Origin: Lamellibrachia columna
Taxonomy: Eukaryota > Annelida > Polychaeta > Sabellida > Siboglinidae
NCBI GenBank assembly: GCA_963662155.1
Contig: OY759270.1
Location: 9,849,461-9,913,460 of the forward strand
Length of the DNA: 64,000 nt
Reading direction: 5' to 3'
The position numbers were made by a program, and so were the translations under genes. The stretch's first letter is position 1. Each line of letters begins with the position of its first letter. Positions 24,930-36,779 of this stretch are shown here, one piece after another. The notes beneath the pieces were generated by a model. It saw only the letters and a list, made by a program, of their open reading frames with translations, had not been told where the DNA came from and searched no databases.

Positions 24930-25760
24930 CGAGTCAAGTTTTGCTCAAAACGTGATACCTAATGGTTTCTTTTGTTTGCACAATCTTGCGTAAACGCTAA
25001 GCTGGCCATTCATAGAGCCGGACGTCGCGATGCAAACGTGCCGAGATTTATTGAACACAAACTTACGCCAATGACAATGTCACACACAATCCGAACCGAT
25101 GCAAGACCTGTTTACTGCCCCCTTGTAATGCGTGTTGTACGAACAAACAAAATGCGCTCAACATTCACTGTCGTAAACGGCGCTGATGTCACTCGGCGCT
25201 TGAAATGTAGGCGGTCAGCTTTGATGAATGACGCGACCTGGACTCGGCGTGTTTGTCAACCTTGGCTCCCGTCAAAACATAGCCGCTTAGCGGCGCACGC
25301 TTTTTTCAAAACAACCGATGTCGCCCGTCGAGAAACCCTTATCCATAGCCCTACCTGCGATCCCAGTCGGGTTACGATGGCCTCACGGGGCGTTCCGCGT
25401 TCGAAACATGCCACCGCATGCGAGTGGGGCGAGCGAGCAAGACGAAAATATCGGTCGGCTATGCAGCTACGTTATCCTTGCCGAACACATTCGTCGACCA
25501 TGACGACTTTACGTGCATGGTGCTCAAGCCGGAAATTACGTAGTTGACTTTGGAATTGTGGGACATTTTCAGATAGAAACCGTGGGTGTGCAAGCAAGTG
25601 CCCGTGTGTTTTGTCAAAAAGAAATATATAATAATAGTATTGTCGTTGCGGAAACGCGCTTATTGGCGTGTGAAGTGTATGATTTGTTGATCCATTTTCT
25701 TACAGTGCAATGGCCTTTTTCACGACTCGCATAGACGGAGCATTCTAAATCAGTCACTAG
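24930..25760 (-). promoter_or_regulatory. CpG-rich block, candidate promoter and non-coding first exon of the Bak-like gene
   Basis: CpG dinucleotides become abundant abruptly at about 24.93 kb after more than 20 kb of CpG-poor DNA. On the minus strand a GTAAGT donor (plus-strand acttac at 25061-25066) would end a leader exon here and splice to the acceptor at 21933. A 191-codon plus-strand open frame (24972-25547) lies in this block. It lacks an ATG start at its beginning, has arginine/serine/threonine-rich composition and matches nothing I know, so I treat it as a by-product of GC-rich DNA. No TATA box is obvious. Promoter identity is inferred from CpG content and from position upstream of the coding exon. 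Confidence 0.4.
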
Positions 25761-26477
25761 TCGTGTTTACGGGTATATTTATAGCACCGGCATTGATAAG
25801 CAATGAACAGCACTGTGCCCGTGGCCCGGCGGCGTGTGCCGTGGCTCTAGCTTATGTACTTTCTACAAGTAGCTACAGTACAGACAGGCATTACCGATAA
25901 ACAACTCGGGTGTTATTTGGGCTTAGGCTTAGATTAGGTAGGCACTTGACCTGGTCGGTCACACAGGACATGGCCTGGGATAGGGATCTAATTTTTGACA
26001 AAGTACACGTTTCTGGCCTACAAGTTTAGTTACACCCCGCCACAAATTCGCCATCAACAGTACACATCCTACTTCACTGAACAGTCTCAACATGATATTA
26101 GACCGTAAATAATGCACAGGAAATACTAAATTACCCTGTCACTAGAATTAACAGTCATATTTATTAATATATGTTTTTTTAATAGGAAGCATAAAGTTCC
26201 TGTAATAGGAAGGTTTAAAATAATTTAGGAAAAAAAATAATGTGAAATATGTGTTTGTTACATTCAGCCGTAACCTACCGTGCTGAATCAACACCCGTTT
26301 TTACGCCGACTCTATGCGCATCATTTTGCGAAGTTGGTCGACTTCGCGAAAACACCGATCACCCCAAAAATGTTGTGAAAAGGTGTACCTGTTCCGTGGT
26401 GTGGTTATACATAACAGCAGCAAAAAAAGTCGAAGTTATTTCATAAATTTTTGTGTCGATAAAATTTACATTGACAA

Positions 26478-26885
26478 TGTCCTACGATTTTCATTGGCTA
26501 ATTGAACGAATATTTTATGGGACATTGTGATATTTCATTTATTAGTATTTACTATTTATAACATCTCAGTTTGTTAAAAAAAAACAATATACATGCATAG
26601 AGACCGACCGCGTTAATGAAATTAACGACGTACCAATAAATATTAACATTTGAACGCGAAATATAACGTTTTTTTACAGGATGATTGATTGGTATGTCAA
26701 GCTCCCGTTTTATGTAATTTCTTACGATAAATATACCACATTAATAAAGATTAAAATGTGAAGTTTAACATTGTTAATTTAGACTATGAGATCGTAAAAT
26801 TAAGAGTCTGGACATTTTAATTACACGAAAACCCCAACTATCTACGTATCAGTGAAACTGGCTGTACATTCTCTTTATTCCTAAT
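26478..26885 (+). repeat. Diverged direct repeat, copy 1
   Basis: Aligns with 28060-28575. Shared blocks in order: ACGA..TCCATTGG-like, GGACATT, TTAGTAT...ATAACAT, GTCAA.CTCCGTTTTAT, GCATTGTTAATTTA, TTTTAATTA.ACGAAA and CCAACTA. Identity is moderate with many indels. No TIR or tail was recognised. Confidence 0.6.
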
Positions 26886-28059
26886 TATAATTATCTCTAT
26901 ATTCTGCATTCATTAGTGCAACCATTCGTTAACATGATACTTAATAAAGCATCTAGGTTTATTATATAACTCAACTGAGAAATGGAAAATAGGTGCGTTG
27001 ACAGGCCTACATCCCATTCCAACGTGCATTTGATTTGGAATGTGGTGAGATATGTATATGTAGTTCAGGATCTATTGCTGTGAACTTCAACTATACACGT
27101 CTGGGAGATTCGTTGCCTAGACCCAGAAAGCGTCAGCTTAGATAAATCTAGGCTTATAGTTCCCACCCATGATGTTCCCAGTCTATGACATAACGGTTTT
27201 GTTCTAAATAAAAATAAATATACATGTCCGTGTGTACTTGTATGTGTGCGTGTGTAGATAACCCCATTACATGTCTGCGTGCGTGCGTGCGTGCATGCAT
27301 GTTTGAGTGCGTATAATGTCTGTATAATTTTAGGTATACATATTACAGTATTTGGTGGGTGTTGGTCAAATAGTGCTGTACGTTGGAGTAGTTAAATGAG
27401 CCGTTGTATTAATTAATAGCCACCATGCGTTGTCTGTGCATGTGTTATGTACTATCAGTGCACGACAACGACCCGTGTGCCCCGGGCTAAAAGACTGCCA
27501 TATGGAAGCCCCTATGCACAGCCGTATGAGATGTTATCGCTACCCACACAGGACATGTTCACCCCGAGGGTAAATATGCTATCGTATGTTCTCCCACATG
27601 TCGAAATGCCTCACACAATTTTTTTATTATTATGACAACTCCAGCACAGGCGTTGGATTTTAGGGTATAAATTACACACGAATGTGCATGGGACCAGAAT
27701 GGACATTAATAAGTTCAATGTTTGTGAACACGTGTGTTCGTACGTGGAATAAAAAAAAATTGACGAAAGGCGTGACGTTTTTGAGGAACAATTTTATGAT
27801 AGGGGAAGTTATACAATTTTCAGCCGCGCATTTTCGTATAAATTTAAATGTAGGCCTACACCCCGTATGTTCCGCCAAGCACACAAAGTCAAACGTACAT
27901 TTAATGATTCTCAAATGCGCACGTGAATGTTCAGTATAATATTTCGAACGAACCCAGATCCGCCGCTGGGACTGAAATTCGTTTCTCGTCCTTACGTTTT
28001 ATAGATTTGGGAAACCAAATGACTACCCGCTTTGAGCGAGCGTCAACCTTAAGTTGAAT

Positions 28060-28575
28060 GTGCAACGACTTCCATTGGTTGAACGACTTTTTACGGTTTT
28101 GCGGACATTACAACACTGAATGTATTAGTATTGATAACATTTCGTTTGTTTAAAATAATGTCCATGCAAAGCGTGTTACTATCGTGATATATTACGTTGT
28201 GATATTGACTAAATGCACGATTTGACGAAGAATTTAAATATGCTTTTTACGACATATATGCTTATATACAGACCGCTCAACTGTATTTAAAGACAGACAA
28301 CGACATCTTCATATATGGTGGTGAACAGTAACGTTTTCACCGGATAGTTTATTTGTCTGTCAAATCTCCGTTTTATAGAATCTACAATTTCTGACAGTAT
28401 AAATATAGTATACAGCAATAAATATAAAAACGTGAAATAGCATTGTTAATTTAAATGTACTTTGAGACCGACAAATTTATATAATTTGGGTCTTTTAATT
28501 ATACGAAATCACCAACTAGTTGTGTGTCAGCTAACCAATGAAATTCGTTGTGGGCCTACATTCCCTTTAAGAATT
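28060..28575 (+). repeat. Diverged direct repeat, copy 2
   Basis: Same family and orientation as 26478-26885, with an extra ~100 bases in the middle. It is non-coding in all frames. Confidence 0.6.
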
Positions 28576-28789
28576 CCTAGATCTGGCATTGCCTAACTAT
28601 ACGCAACGCATAGAGCCAAGGCATCGGTCACTTGACGCCGAGCGATCCGGCGCGTGCTCTTACCTAATCGAATGCGACAAGCTCACGACACCGACGGTCA
28701 GTTTTGTCCACTTGGGCGGTTAATGGACAGCCGAGCGACCGGTCAGTCAACAGCGGCTATCAATTACGTGACAGGGCATCGATACCGCT

Positions 28790-28845
28790 TATAGGTGTCC
28801 GACCCTCCCCGCTTGGGGCGTCGCGGGTTTAATCCGTGGCAGGTG
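28790..28845 (+). repeat. tRNA-like segment, possible SINE head
   Basis: GTCCGACCCTCCCCGCTTGG, then GGCGTCGCGGGTTTAATCC. The first part can fold like an anticodon arm (CCCC/GGGG), and GGGTTTAATCC resembles a B box. There is no acceptable D-arm or acceptor stem, so it is not a working tRNA gene. Weak call. Confidence 0.3.
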
Positions 28846-29547
28846 CCCGCCTCGCTTTGATGCGGCGATGTTTAGTTCCACGGTCTCGATTAATATCAAA
28901 ACACACTTATTATAAACAGTTATGAAACAGACGCCGCTGGTTATTTGTATACAGGTGAAATAATACTGCTGATTTTGATGTCAAGGAAGACATAAATATT
29001 TGTGTCAACACCATGTAAATGTTTTGTTTCCGTTTAAGATTAAACAATAACTTTAAATACAGTAATGAGCACAGCCACTGCAGTGATATAGCTGATGTAA
29101 ACTGTCAAATTTACAGTGGCGTATTTAAGTGCGTGTTTGCGTGTGTTTGTTTGTTGTTTGTTTGGAACGGTTTTACAAATTCAATTGCACTTATGTAAAT
29201 ACCTGACACAATTACCTCAAGAAACTTGTTTGATGTTCGTTCGAATATATTGAGAGGTATTTAGGACCCCATGTCAAATATCACATTAAAAGAAACCGGA
29301 AAGTCAATCCACTCAAGGACTTACATATACCTTATAAATAAATAAAATTACCAGTTTATTTTACACTTGTGTTGTAGATTCAGGCTACATACAGAGACTA
29401 TTCTCCCGGGTAGAGAAAGCGTTATCATAGTAGGGACATGATTTATAATTTCACACCCATATATAGATAGACACAACGGCCCAAAACGATTCTCATTTGG
29501 GTTCCACGATGGCCAATCAATTCGTTAGCGCCAGAGGGTAATGGTTA

Positions 29548-29784
29548 TTTCTGATAAGCATTTTGCCTTCATTGGCAGCTGCCTAAAGACCCTGGGTTCA
29601 TAGATATGATGTCTGTCTGGTTAAGGAATGTTAGCTGGTGTGAAGGGGGAGATAAAATGTGTTACCAGCCAGTGATTAGCTGTAATTGTCAGCAGGGGAG
29701 GAAGTGGACGAACATAGCCAAGTATAGCAATGTCTTTGAGGGTGTTTGTTTCCACCCTGGGGAGTCTCAACATCGGTCATTTTA
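29548..29784 (+). repeat. Dispersed repeat, copy 2
   Basis: Inverted relative to 14862-15103 and highly similar. It retains a CpG (GTGGACGAACATAGCC) where copy 1, in the CpG-poor half, has CpA. Class unknown. Confidence 0.75.
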
Positions 29785-30016
29785 TGATTCAGACATAATT
29801 ATTATAATTATGTCGGCATCTCTTAATCGTGAGAGTCACGGAGTGCATGATAGGTTTTGGTTATACGATTTATTTATTCAAGGTAAGTATGTATACATGT
29901 CGAAATTCACCCACTATTATACAGTAGGGCGATGTTTAATTAGCAAATTAAATTAACTGCTGGCTTCATAGAATATAGTTTGCTATATTGCTAAAACTAT
30001 GATATCATCTTATGAA

Positions 30017-30128
30017 TGCAGCGTTTTATTTAATTTTCTGTTTGGTCCTTAAAACAGGAGTATTATTAAAAATGTAACGCTTTATTTGATTTACTGTTTG
30101 GTCCTTAAAATAGGAGTATTGTTCAAAA
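30017..30128. repeat. ~60-bp tandem duplication
   Basis: GCGTTTTATTTAATTTTCTG and CTTTATTTGATTTACTG each run into TTTGGTCCTTAAAA.AGGAGT. There are two copies. Confidence 0.85.
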
Positions 30129-30551
30129 TCTTATTATCCATTTGTTACATAATTGTTATATATGGTGATGTTTCAAGGGCATTTATTTGAACTTTTATGT
30201 AAAAAAAACGGAACGCAATTTCAGATTATAGCAAAACAACTCAAGCAAACATAGTGTCGATAGTACTAGTACTGGTGCGTGCATGTCAGTGCAATTGTAA
30301 CGGCAACGATTTTTTACTTATAATCGTCACTATTTAGTTGTATTCGTTATGTGTTGTCCAAAACATGCATGCACAGTCATTCTGTTTACGTGCTCAGAAG
30401 TCTTCTGTCCTTCGTGCCCTCTTTATCTATAATCATTTAGCGATATTGAATGTGTTTCTGTGGTCAAATCCAATAGTTTTATGGCAAAATTAATCGGAAA
30501 ACGAGTTTGCGAGAAAACACGCCCATATTTCCGAAGATGCATGATTTGAAA

Positions 30552-30912
30552 ATGAGCGACGACATGAACATGAACAGATCCATAAAATGAGCGACGACAT
30601 GAACATGAACAGATCCATAAAAATGAGCGACGACATGAACATGAACAGATCCATGAAAATGAGTGACGACATGAACATGAACAGATCCATAAAAATGAGC
30701 GACGACATGAACATGAACAGATCCATAAAAATGAGTGACGACATGAACATGAACAGATCCATAAAAATGAGCGACGACATGAACATGAACAGATCCATAA
30801 AAATGAGCGACGACATGAACATGAACAAATCCATAAAAATGAGCGACGACATGAACATGAACAGATCCATAAAAATGAGCGACGACATGAACATGAACAG
30901 ATCCATGAAAAT
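30552..30912. repeat. 36-bp minisatellite, ten copies
   Basis: Ten head-to-tail copies of a 36-bp unit (12 codons). The first is 35 bp because one A is missing, which breaks the reading frame between units 1 and 2. On the plus strand units 2-10 encode MSDDMNMNRSIK repeats from an ATG at 30587 to a TAA. Other frames on both strands are also open because the unit is a multiple of three without stops. Copies differ at a few sites only (GAGCGAC/GAGTGAC, ATAAAA/ATGAAA, AGATCC/AAATCC), so the array is young. Nothing suggests a true gene: no leader, splice sites or flanking codon structure. Confidence 0.95.
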
Positions 30913-31060
30913 GTAAATAGCAATATATCCGGTTAGTTTTCATTCGATAACGGGGGCGGCCCTTATAGCATACTGTTTACGATAAAATTGCGCCAGTAGC
31001 AGACGACATTTGTGTACAACAATTGTCGAGAGGGGCGAGTTAAATGATAACACATAACAG

Positions 31061-31260
31061 TTAAATGGTTAGCACATCCGCTTTACATGCCAGAGTTCTG
31101 AGTTCAAGACCCGGACCGGGCATGGGTATGTTTGGTGTAAAAACCTGGCTCTCAACATTGGAGACTGTGTATCTCTCTCGTGACTCGGATGATCACATTA
31201 ATGTCGGTTCCGTCTCTGATAAAGGCTGGCTAGTTGAATGAGACCCCCAAAACACCATAC
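31061..31260 (+). mobile_element. tRNA-derived SINE (Val-tRNA-like head)
   Basis: TTAAATGGTTAGCACATCCG, then CTTTACATGCC, then GAGTTCAAGACCC follow the order D-arm/A box, anticodon arm with TAC in the loop, and B box. The body contains CTCGTGACTCGGATGATCAC and GTCGGTTCCGTCTCTG, which resembles the tRNA-unrelated bodies of invertebrate SINEs. The 3' end is not sharp (about 31260) and no tail repeat is obvious. It is transcribable by RNA polymerase III only if its boxes still function. Confidence 0.65.
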
Positions 31261-31503
31261 CATTTTAGTAACCACAACACACAAACTAGTGAGTTAGTAG
31301 AATGTCGCCGAGTGCTGGAAACAACCAGAACTAGAACATGTTTCATAATGTCAGCAGAGGTGCCAATTCTCCTGCTATGGGTTTACCTTTCCTGCCAATT
31401 TTGCTGTAATAACTGCTTTCCATTTTTTTCAAATAATTTTCTTTTTGAACCGATTCATGCAGCTCTGATAAACATAATAATATTGTTGTTATATATTTTT
31501 TTA

Positions 31504-31593
31504 TTTAGTTACATTTTCTATAAAAAGAAAAACAATGGCTACGTAATTAGTTACATTTTCTATAAAAAGAAAAACAACGGCTACGTAATTAGT
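31504..31593. repeat. 46-bp tandem duplication
   Basis: Two copies of a unit beginning TTAGTTACATTTTCTATAAA and ending GGCTACGTAA, differing by one base (ATGG/ACGG). Confidence 0.9.
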
Positions 31594-32403
31594 GCATAAA
31601 ATGGCATCATTGAAACCTTCATCAAAAGTTCGAATTGCTGCTACCATCATTCCTTTATTTCGTAGTCAACAGGAACATCTCCTTCCTACTAATTCTTTCA
31701 CTGATACATCTGTCGTATGCCTATAACCTAGCCTAGCAACAATTGATAACCATGGCACGCTGACGAATACTTGTTTCACTGTATCCTGTGTGTAATAGTC
31801 ACGCACGTCAGGTCCTAATCTCCCGAGATGCGACAGAATACTGACGGTATCGTACACGGAAAACTATGCAAATTTTGCTAATTCTTTCGGTGTATGGAGT
31901 AAAGACGTAAAGCCCACACATTCGGCGAAATCCTTCAGCGTAATTGGTCAGATCAGAGGCTAATAACGCCGTGAGCTGTCACCTCAAAGCCGCGCGCATC
32001 GTTCTTCTGCAACGCCAGTTTCGATGCAATTCGCTTGGACGATATCATTGTTTATTTGAGACTTACTGTTATTACCACGAATGATTGTCCTGTCTATTGG
32101 CTCGTAATTCGACGGCATCGAATTATTCGACTTGCCGTTCCGGAATACGATGTTAACGTCTGAGCGGATATCCATCCTTGTTCACGGGACAGATACATCT
32201 GTCGGATACCGGTGTCCGGATACTGCTCGTGTAATCCAACTAGTAATACATTGTTCGTGTTCTAGTCACCTACTGATCCCGTTTCCGCACAAGATAAACC
32301 ACCCGTAAATTGCATTTCGCTCTGGTTCGGCTATCAGACTTGTGAATTAATGGCTGGATCAAAGCCTGAACAGCGTCTACATTAGACCGGTTGTAGCGCG
32401 CTG

Positions 32404-32745
32404 GTACAACCGTGGTGCACCCCTTTGTGGAGTTATGGAACAAGGAAGAACTGGAAGCATGGGATGATTATCAAATTACCAAAGAAAGATAATCTAGTAA
32501 TTGGAGGGAAATTAGCCAATTATCCTACTCTCAATACCAAGTAAAATGTTCTCCAAGATCATCATGATGCGGATTAATTCAACAATAGACTGGCTTCTCC
32601 GCCTTAGAACAAGCTTGATTCAGAAAAGAGAGACGAATAAATGAACACATGCTCACTTTGTGGAATATTCTGGAGCCATGCAACGAATGGCAGAGAAAAA
32701 TATATACTTAATTTATAGGAAGTTATCATATTTATCGTTCAAGTC
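32404..32745 (+). pseudogene. Non-LTR reverse-transcriptase fragment, second LINE clade
   Basis: Three plus-strand frames pieced by frameshifts resemble consecutive reverse-transcriptase motifs. These are LWNKEELEAWD then IIKLPKKDN (fingers entry), ILLSIPSKMFSKIIMMRI (the conserved 'LLSxPxKxFxxIIxxRI' block), and LTLWNILEPCNEWQRKIY (upstream of the motif A region). Stops and at least two frameshifts show a dead copy. The IxKLPKK and SIPSK signatures separate it from the CR1/jockey-type LINE at 58.7 kb. It probably belongs with the C-terminal scrap at 60.63 kb. Both ends are truncated. Confidence 0.65.
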
Positions 32746-35028
32746 AATCACAAGCAAGTCATAATATATGTTCAACACAAGGAGGTTGCGTTCGCTTTAT
32801 GCGCCAACAATAATGATATTGCGAAACACTACTGAAATATCACCACTTAATGAAATATCATATCAATATTATCGCGAAGCACTACTGAAATATCATCACG
32901 CCTTATACCAGTATTATATACCTGCTGCAAACTAGTATTTAATATACTCATTTAAAAAATAAAGCATAAAACGTTTAAGTAACTAAACAAAAAATTTTTC
33001 ACTCTGGATTTGTGTGATTTTTTTGCAATTGTTGGGGGGCTAAAATCGTTGTTTGCAGCTCCTGAGATGCACCGTCCCATTGTGTGAAGGTTTTGTGTAA
33101 TTTTAGCCGGTCAGATACGTCTTACGTCAGACAAGTCCCAGCTTTGCCTTTGACGCGATGCCACAGCTATTTGCGTAGTCTGCAGGTGCCCAGCGCGTTG
33201 GCGGCAACAGCTGCCAAGTCTTTGTCCACGCTGCAGATTAACAACACCGCGGCGCTGTCACACTGTGCTGACATCTACCGGGTGCACTTCGAACTCCTCC
33301 CACCAGTGATTAGACGCGTTGAAAGTGATTTAGTAACGATTGTGTATGCTTACTTGGTGCTTGTTTTACTCATTAACTACCGATTCATTTCGGACGCTTA
33401 CAACAACGGCGCTAAAATTAGTGATACATAGTATGTTGTAAGTGAACGAATATTTATGGAAAAAAATGTATATTTGACAGCTCGACTGCGATTTGAATCG
33501 GCGTTAATTATATGATATTTAAACACTGAAACGCACTAACCTCCTTATAGTTATATAAGTATTGCGATCGTGCTTCCGGTTATATGGCGAACTTCCAAAA
33601 TATTTTATATTTGTACAAGGTTATCATCAGGCAAGTTTAGCGATAGACACATGAGAAGGCCTATAACTATACATGAAGTAGTGTTTGTCGCATGTGCTTA
33701 TAGCATTTTGATAAGGTTCCTAGTTGGCTAAAAAAAACTACGATTTTTCGGTGGCATGGTCCACGGATCATCCCCTTTCTCTGAAAGCGAAAGTGCGCCT
33801 TTTGCCTACTCTTATGTGTGCAATTAAAGAACACGGTTACGCGACAACTGCCATTTCTGCAGTTACTGATTTCTGCAGTTACTTAGATATAATACAAACA
33901 TTATGCGATACTTATCTTAGACGTTTCGCATCCAAAAACCTGGGCTAGGACTTTGTCGTTGGAGATTGCGTCAAATGTACGTTTTTCTGCCTTACAACTG
34001 CATTTTTGGAAAGCATCGGGAATGGATCCATGATGTGCTTGGCCTTTGGGCGAATTGTTGAGAGTTGATCGTAACAATGTAAATATTATACATAACCGTA
34101 TTTTAATAAACTTAAATAATAAACTAACTTATATGGAGGCGTGCGTGCGTTTGAGCGCAGATTGCGCAATTTAAAATATAAAATGGTTGGCTATATCCGT
34201 ACGGCTTCCTAAGTGACGGTAACTAGTATCCAAGGAATATAGCTCGTCGCGAGTAAGGCGACCAGGAAGGACATTTAAATGGTGTTACTAAGTATGTTTT
34301 GGATTAAAAAAGTCGTGATGTCGTAGCCAGACAAGAGCATCAAATGCGAACGCTGTTGTGCAAAGAAACGGTATCATTCTGTATATGTCACGCACACCTT
34401 TTCGTGTGAATGTAACAATACGCGTTGGTTTGTCATACATATCAAATTGTAACCACACTATCGAGTAGGCCTACACATAGACTGAGCGCACTGGATATTA
34501 CTCACGAGTCTCGACGGATAATCGCTTCCGCAGACCACACCTTCCGGTGTATGAATATATATGCAGTTTTGCGAAGCAGGTTTCCCACTGTTCTCGCTTC
34601 CTTGGTTTAGTCACTCTATGGCTTATTTGTACACGATGACGAGTAGACCTCGTTCTTTACCGGAATGAACCGACCCTGGCGGCACTGCTGTCTGTATTCC
34701 TGTTTAAGCCGTCGGAGCACCACAAGCATCACGTCAGCTTTTCGCGAATCATCCGACGGAGCGGAATGCGGTATCGGAGCCAAAGAAAATGCGTCTTTAT
34801 AATATATATCCGGCCAGGATATACATCAACAAAGACACCTGTGTTTTTGTTAACACAAGGACGATACAGTAAACAAATAATCGCAGTAAACAGGTTTTGC
34901 ATGCAGAAAATGAACGATCGGTGTGTATTGCATTGCGGCCATGTCAAGGTAAATTATATAAAGTTACACAAATAATTATATATCGCAGTTGACTTGGATT
35001 GTAACCCGCGTCAACCAAACGTTGAACT

Positions 35029-35051
35029 ATTGAATTGAATTGAATTGAATT
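35029..35051 (-). repeat. (TTCAA)n tail, possible retroposon 3' end
   Basis: On the minus strand ATGTTGAATAAAATTCAATT runs into repeated CAATT. A polyadenylation-like AATAAA followed by short tandem repeats is typical of a retroposon 3' end. No upstream coding remnant recognised. Confidence 0.4.
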
Positions 35052-35348
35052 TTATTCAACATAAACATATACAAGGTGCAGCAATACGTAAGATATCTCT
35101 ATTGAACCAAAACACATCAATCAGGATGCTGTGAATATATAAAATCTAAACAATCATTTTACAAATATGCTGAAAGGAAATGCATGAAGTTATAAAAACT
35201 TATATGTTGCATTCCCTATTAATAATTTACTATCTTATTTCTTAAATTAAATAATCACAATTTACTAGTTTTCAGTTTAGCAACATTTATTTATAAGTTG
35301 CTAATTATACTGGATATTAGAGTATACATAGGCATACATCAACCAATA

Positions 35349-35412
35349 AGTAATACAATGCACATAGATACAAATACATCAGTAATACAATGCACATAGA
35401 TACAAATACATC
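35349..35412. repeat. 32-bp tandem duplication
   Basis: Two perfect copies beginning AGTAATACAATGCACATAG. Confidence 0.95.
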
Positions 35413-36779
35413 AGAAACACTAAATTGATGATTAATAATAATCCAACTGTTCATATCTTTGTAGGAGCAATCTTTTTATTATGATACTATGTTTCTGGCA
35501 TACATATCTAACGACTAATAGAAACAATATATTCGATCTATCAAAACCTCGGTCATTGCGATATTGCGTTTAATTTTTTATCAAGGCGTTCCTGGTTTAT
35601 AAACATTTCGGTTTTAATAAACCATGTTACGCATCTGGTACTGCGTCAATTGCCGGCTCAAAATGTCTTTTGCCAATACATTTCCCGCACTGCCACTATA
35701 TTTATGAAAACCGCTCGGTCTATAGTTAGAGTAGTTGATAACATCATCAAAACCCTTAGAACGGATTCAAGCAATAGTGTTTTACTTTCGTTTTACAATC
35801 ACAGTCCAGTAAACTTACACAGTGCAGTCGAATTAGTACGCGCAAGACGGTTTATCTGGGTTTTTTTAAGTCGAACTACACATAAACACATGCTACAGCG
35901 GATATGCCCAGTGAGGCATCTTGACCATCTTGACCATCTTAAAATTTCGCTATACGTCATTTGAATGAAAACGGCAGTGTTCTTTGCGTCATGAATAAGA
36001 GCGAATGCATATGCAATGCAGTAGCCTACGTTCTAAAAATTGTCCGTTTGCAGGTAAAAATATACTTTATTCTATAGCAACTAAACGAAGTACATTTCGG
36101 CGATGGCCAACCGGACTGTAAGAATAAAAGATAAGACGTGGAAATATTATTTTCTACACAAACTGTGTAGAAAAAGACGACGTTTTTGTGCGAAATAAAA
36201 ACATTTATATGTAACTATTTATTTGGGAATTCCATTTATTTTCGCTGCACATCCTGTTATCATCGAGTGTCAATGCAGCGCTTTACGTCAGTTTGCATTT
36301 CAGGAACACACCGACTAACGTTGAAATAAAACGAGGCACACATTTGCAAAACGCGAACGTTCGCCCCACCCATAATCAAAGTCCTACGCCTAGGTTACAT
36401 CGCCGGCTGGAGACTCAAGCCGTCCACGCGGCTGCAATGCACCAGTCAGTTTTGGACCGGTGCCACTTCCGTAAACAAGCTTCTGTCTAGTTCTGGTGTC
36501 GACAATAATTCTCTCTACTTATAGAAACGCGCGTCACATTTGAAACTAGGAACATTATTAAACGCCAAACTGCATTTGCAACTTTATCCCGCTGTTGGCA
36601 CGTTGCCAACCTAACCAACAACGGCGCCATGTCTCCGCACTTCCGCTATTAATAATCAATGTTTACCTGATGATTATCAAGCTCACATCTTAAAAATAAT
36701 CTCCCGTCATACAAATGTGTCAGTTATCCGATACTGCGTACCCTGATAAAAGTAACATACCTTGATGCGATGAGTCGAA

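Larger units (their letters stand above)
25761..30540. other. CpG-normal intergenic stretch
   Basis: No convincing gene. It contains a pair of direct ~400-bp repeats, a tRNA-like segment and one dispersed-repeat copy, all listed separately, plus a short GTGC/ATGC run near 27271-27302. Open frames are short and unrecognised. A 116-codon plus frame (29606-29956) overlaps the dispersed repeat and is not conserved in the other copy. Confidence 0.5.
30917..32403. other. Intergenic stretch
   Basis: Holds the SINE at 31.06 kb and a 46-bp duplication at 31.5 kb. Two minus-strand frames of 63 codons (31666-31857 and 31984-32175) look mildly protein-like but match no family I know. Confidence 0.4.
32746..36779. 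other. Intergenic stretch
   Basis: CpG-normal, with no recognised gene. A 115-codon plus frame at 33084-33431 starts at a non-ATG codon and matches nothing. It contains a (TGAAT)n tail-like run at 35.03 kb and a 32-bp duplication at 35.35 kb. Confidence 0.4.

Noticed and set aside
24972..25547. 191-codon plus-strand frame
   Set aside because: Non-ATG start, no family similarity, arginine/serine/threonine bias of CpG-rich DNA. More likely a promoter region of the opposite strand.
28790..28845. Possible tRNA gene
   Set aside because: Only an anticodon-like arm and a weak B box; no acceptor stem or D-arm. Kept only as a SINE-like fragment.
29606..29956. 116-codon frame over the dispersed repeat
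   Set aside because: The homologous copy at 14.9-15.1 kb has an in-frame stop, so the frame is not conserved.
30552..30912. Regular 36-bp repeat resembling a CRISPR array
   Set aside because: Units are directly adjacent with no unique spacers, and the genome is eukaryotic.
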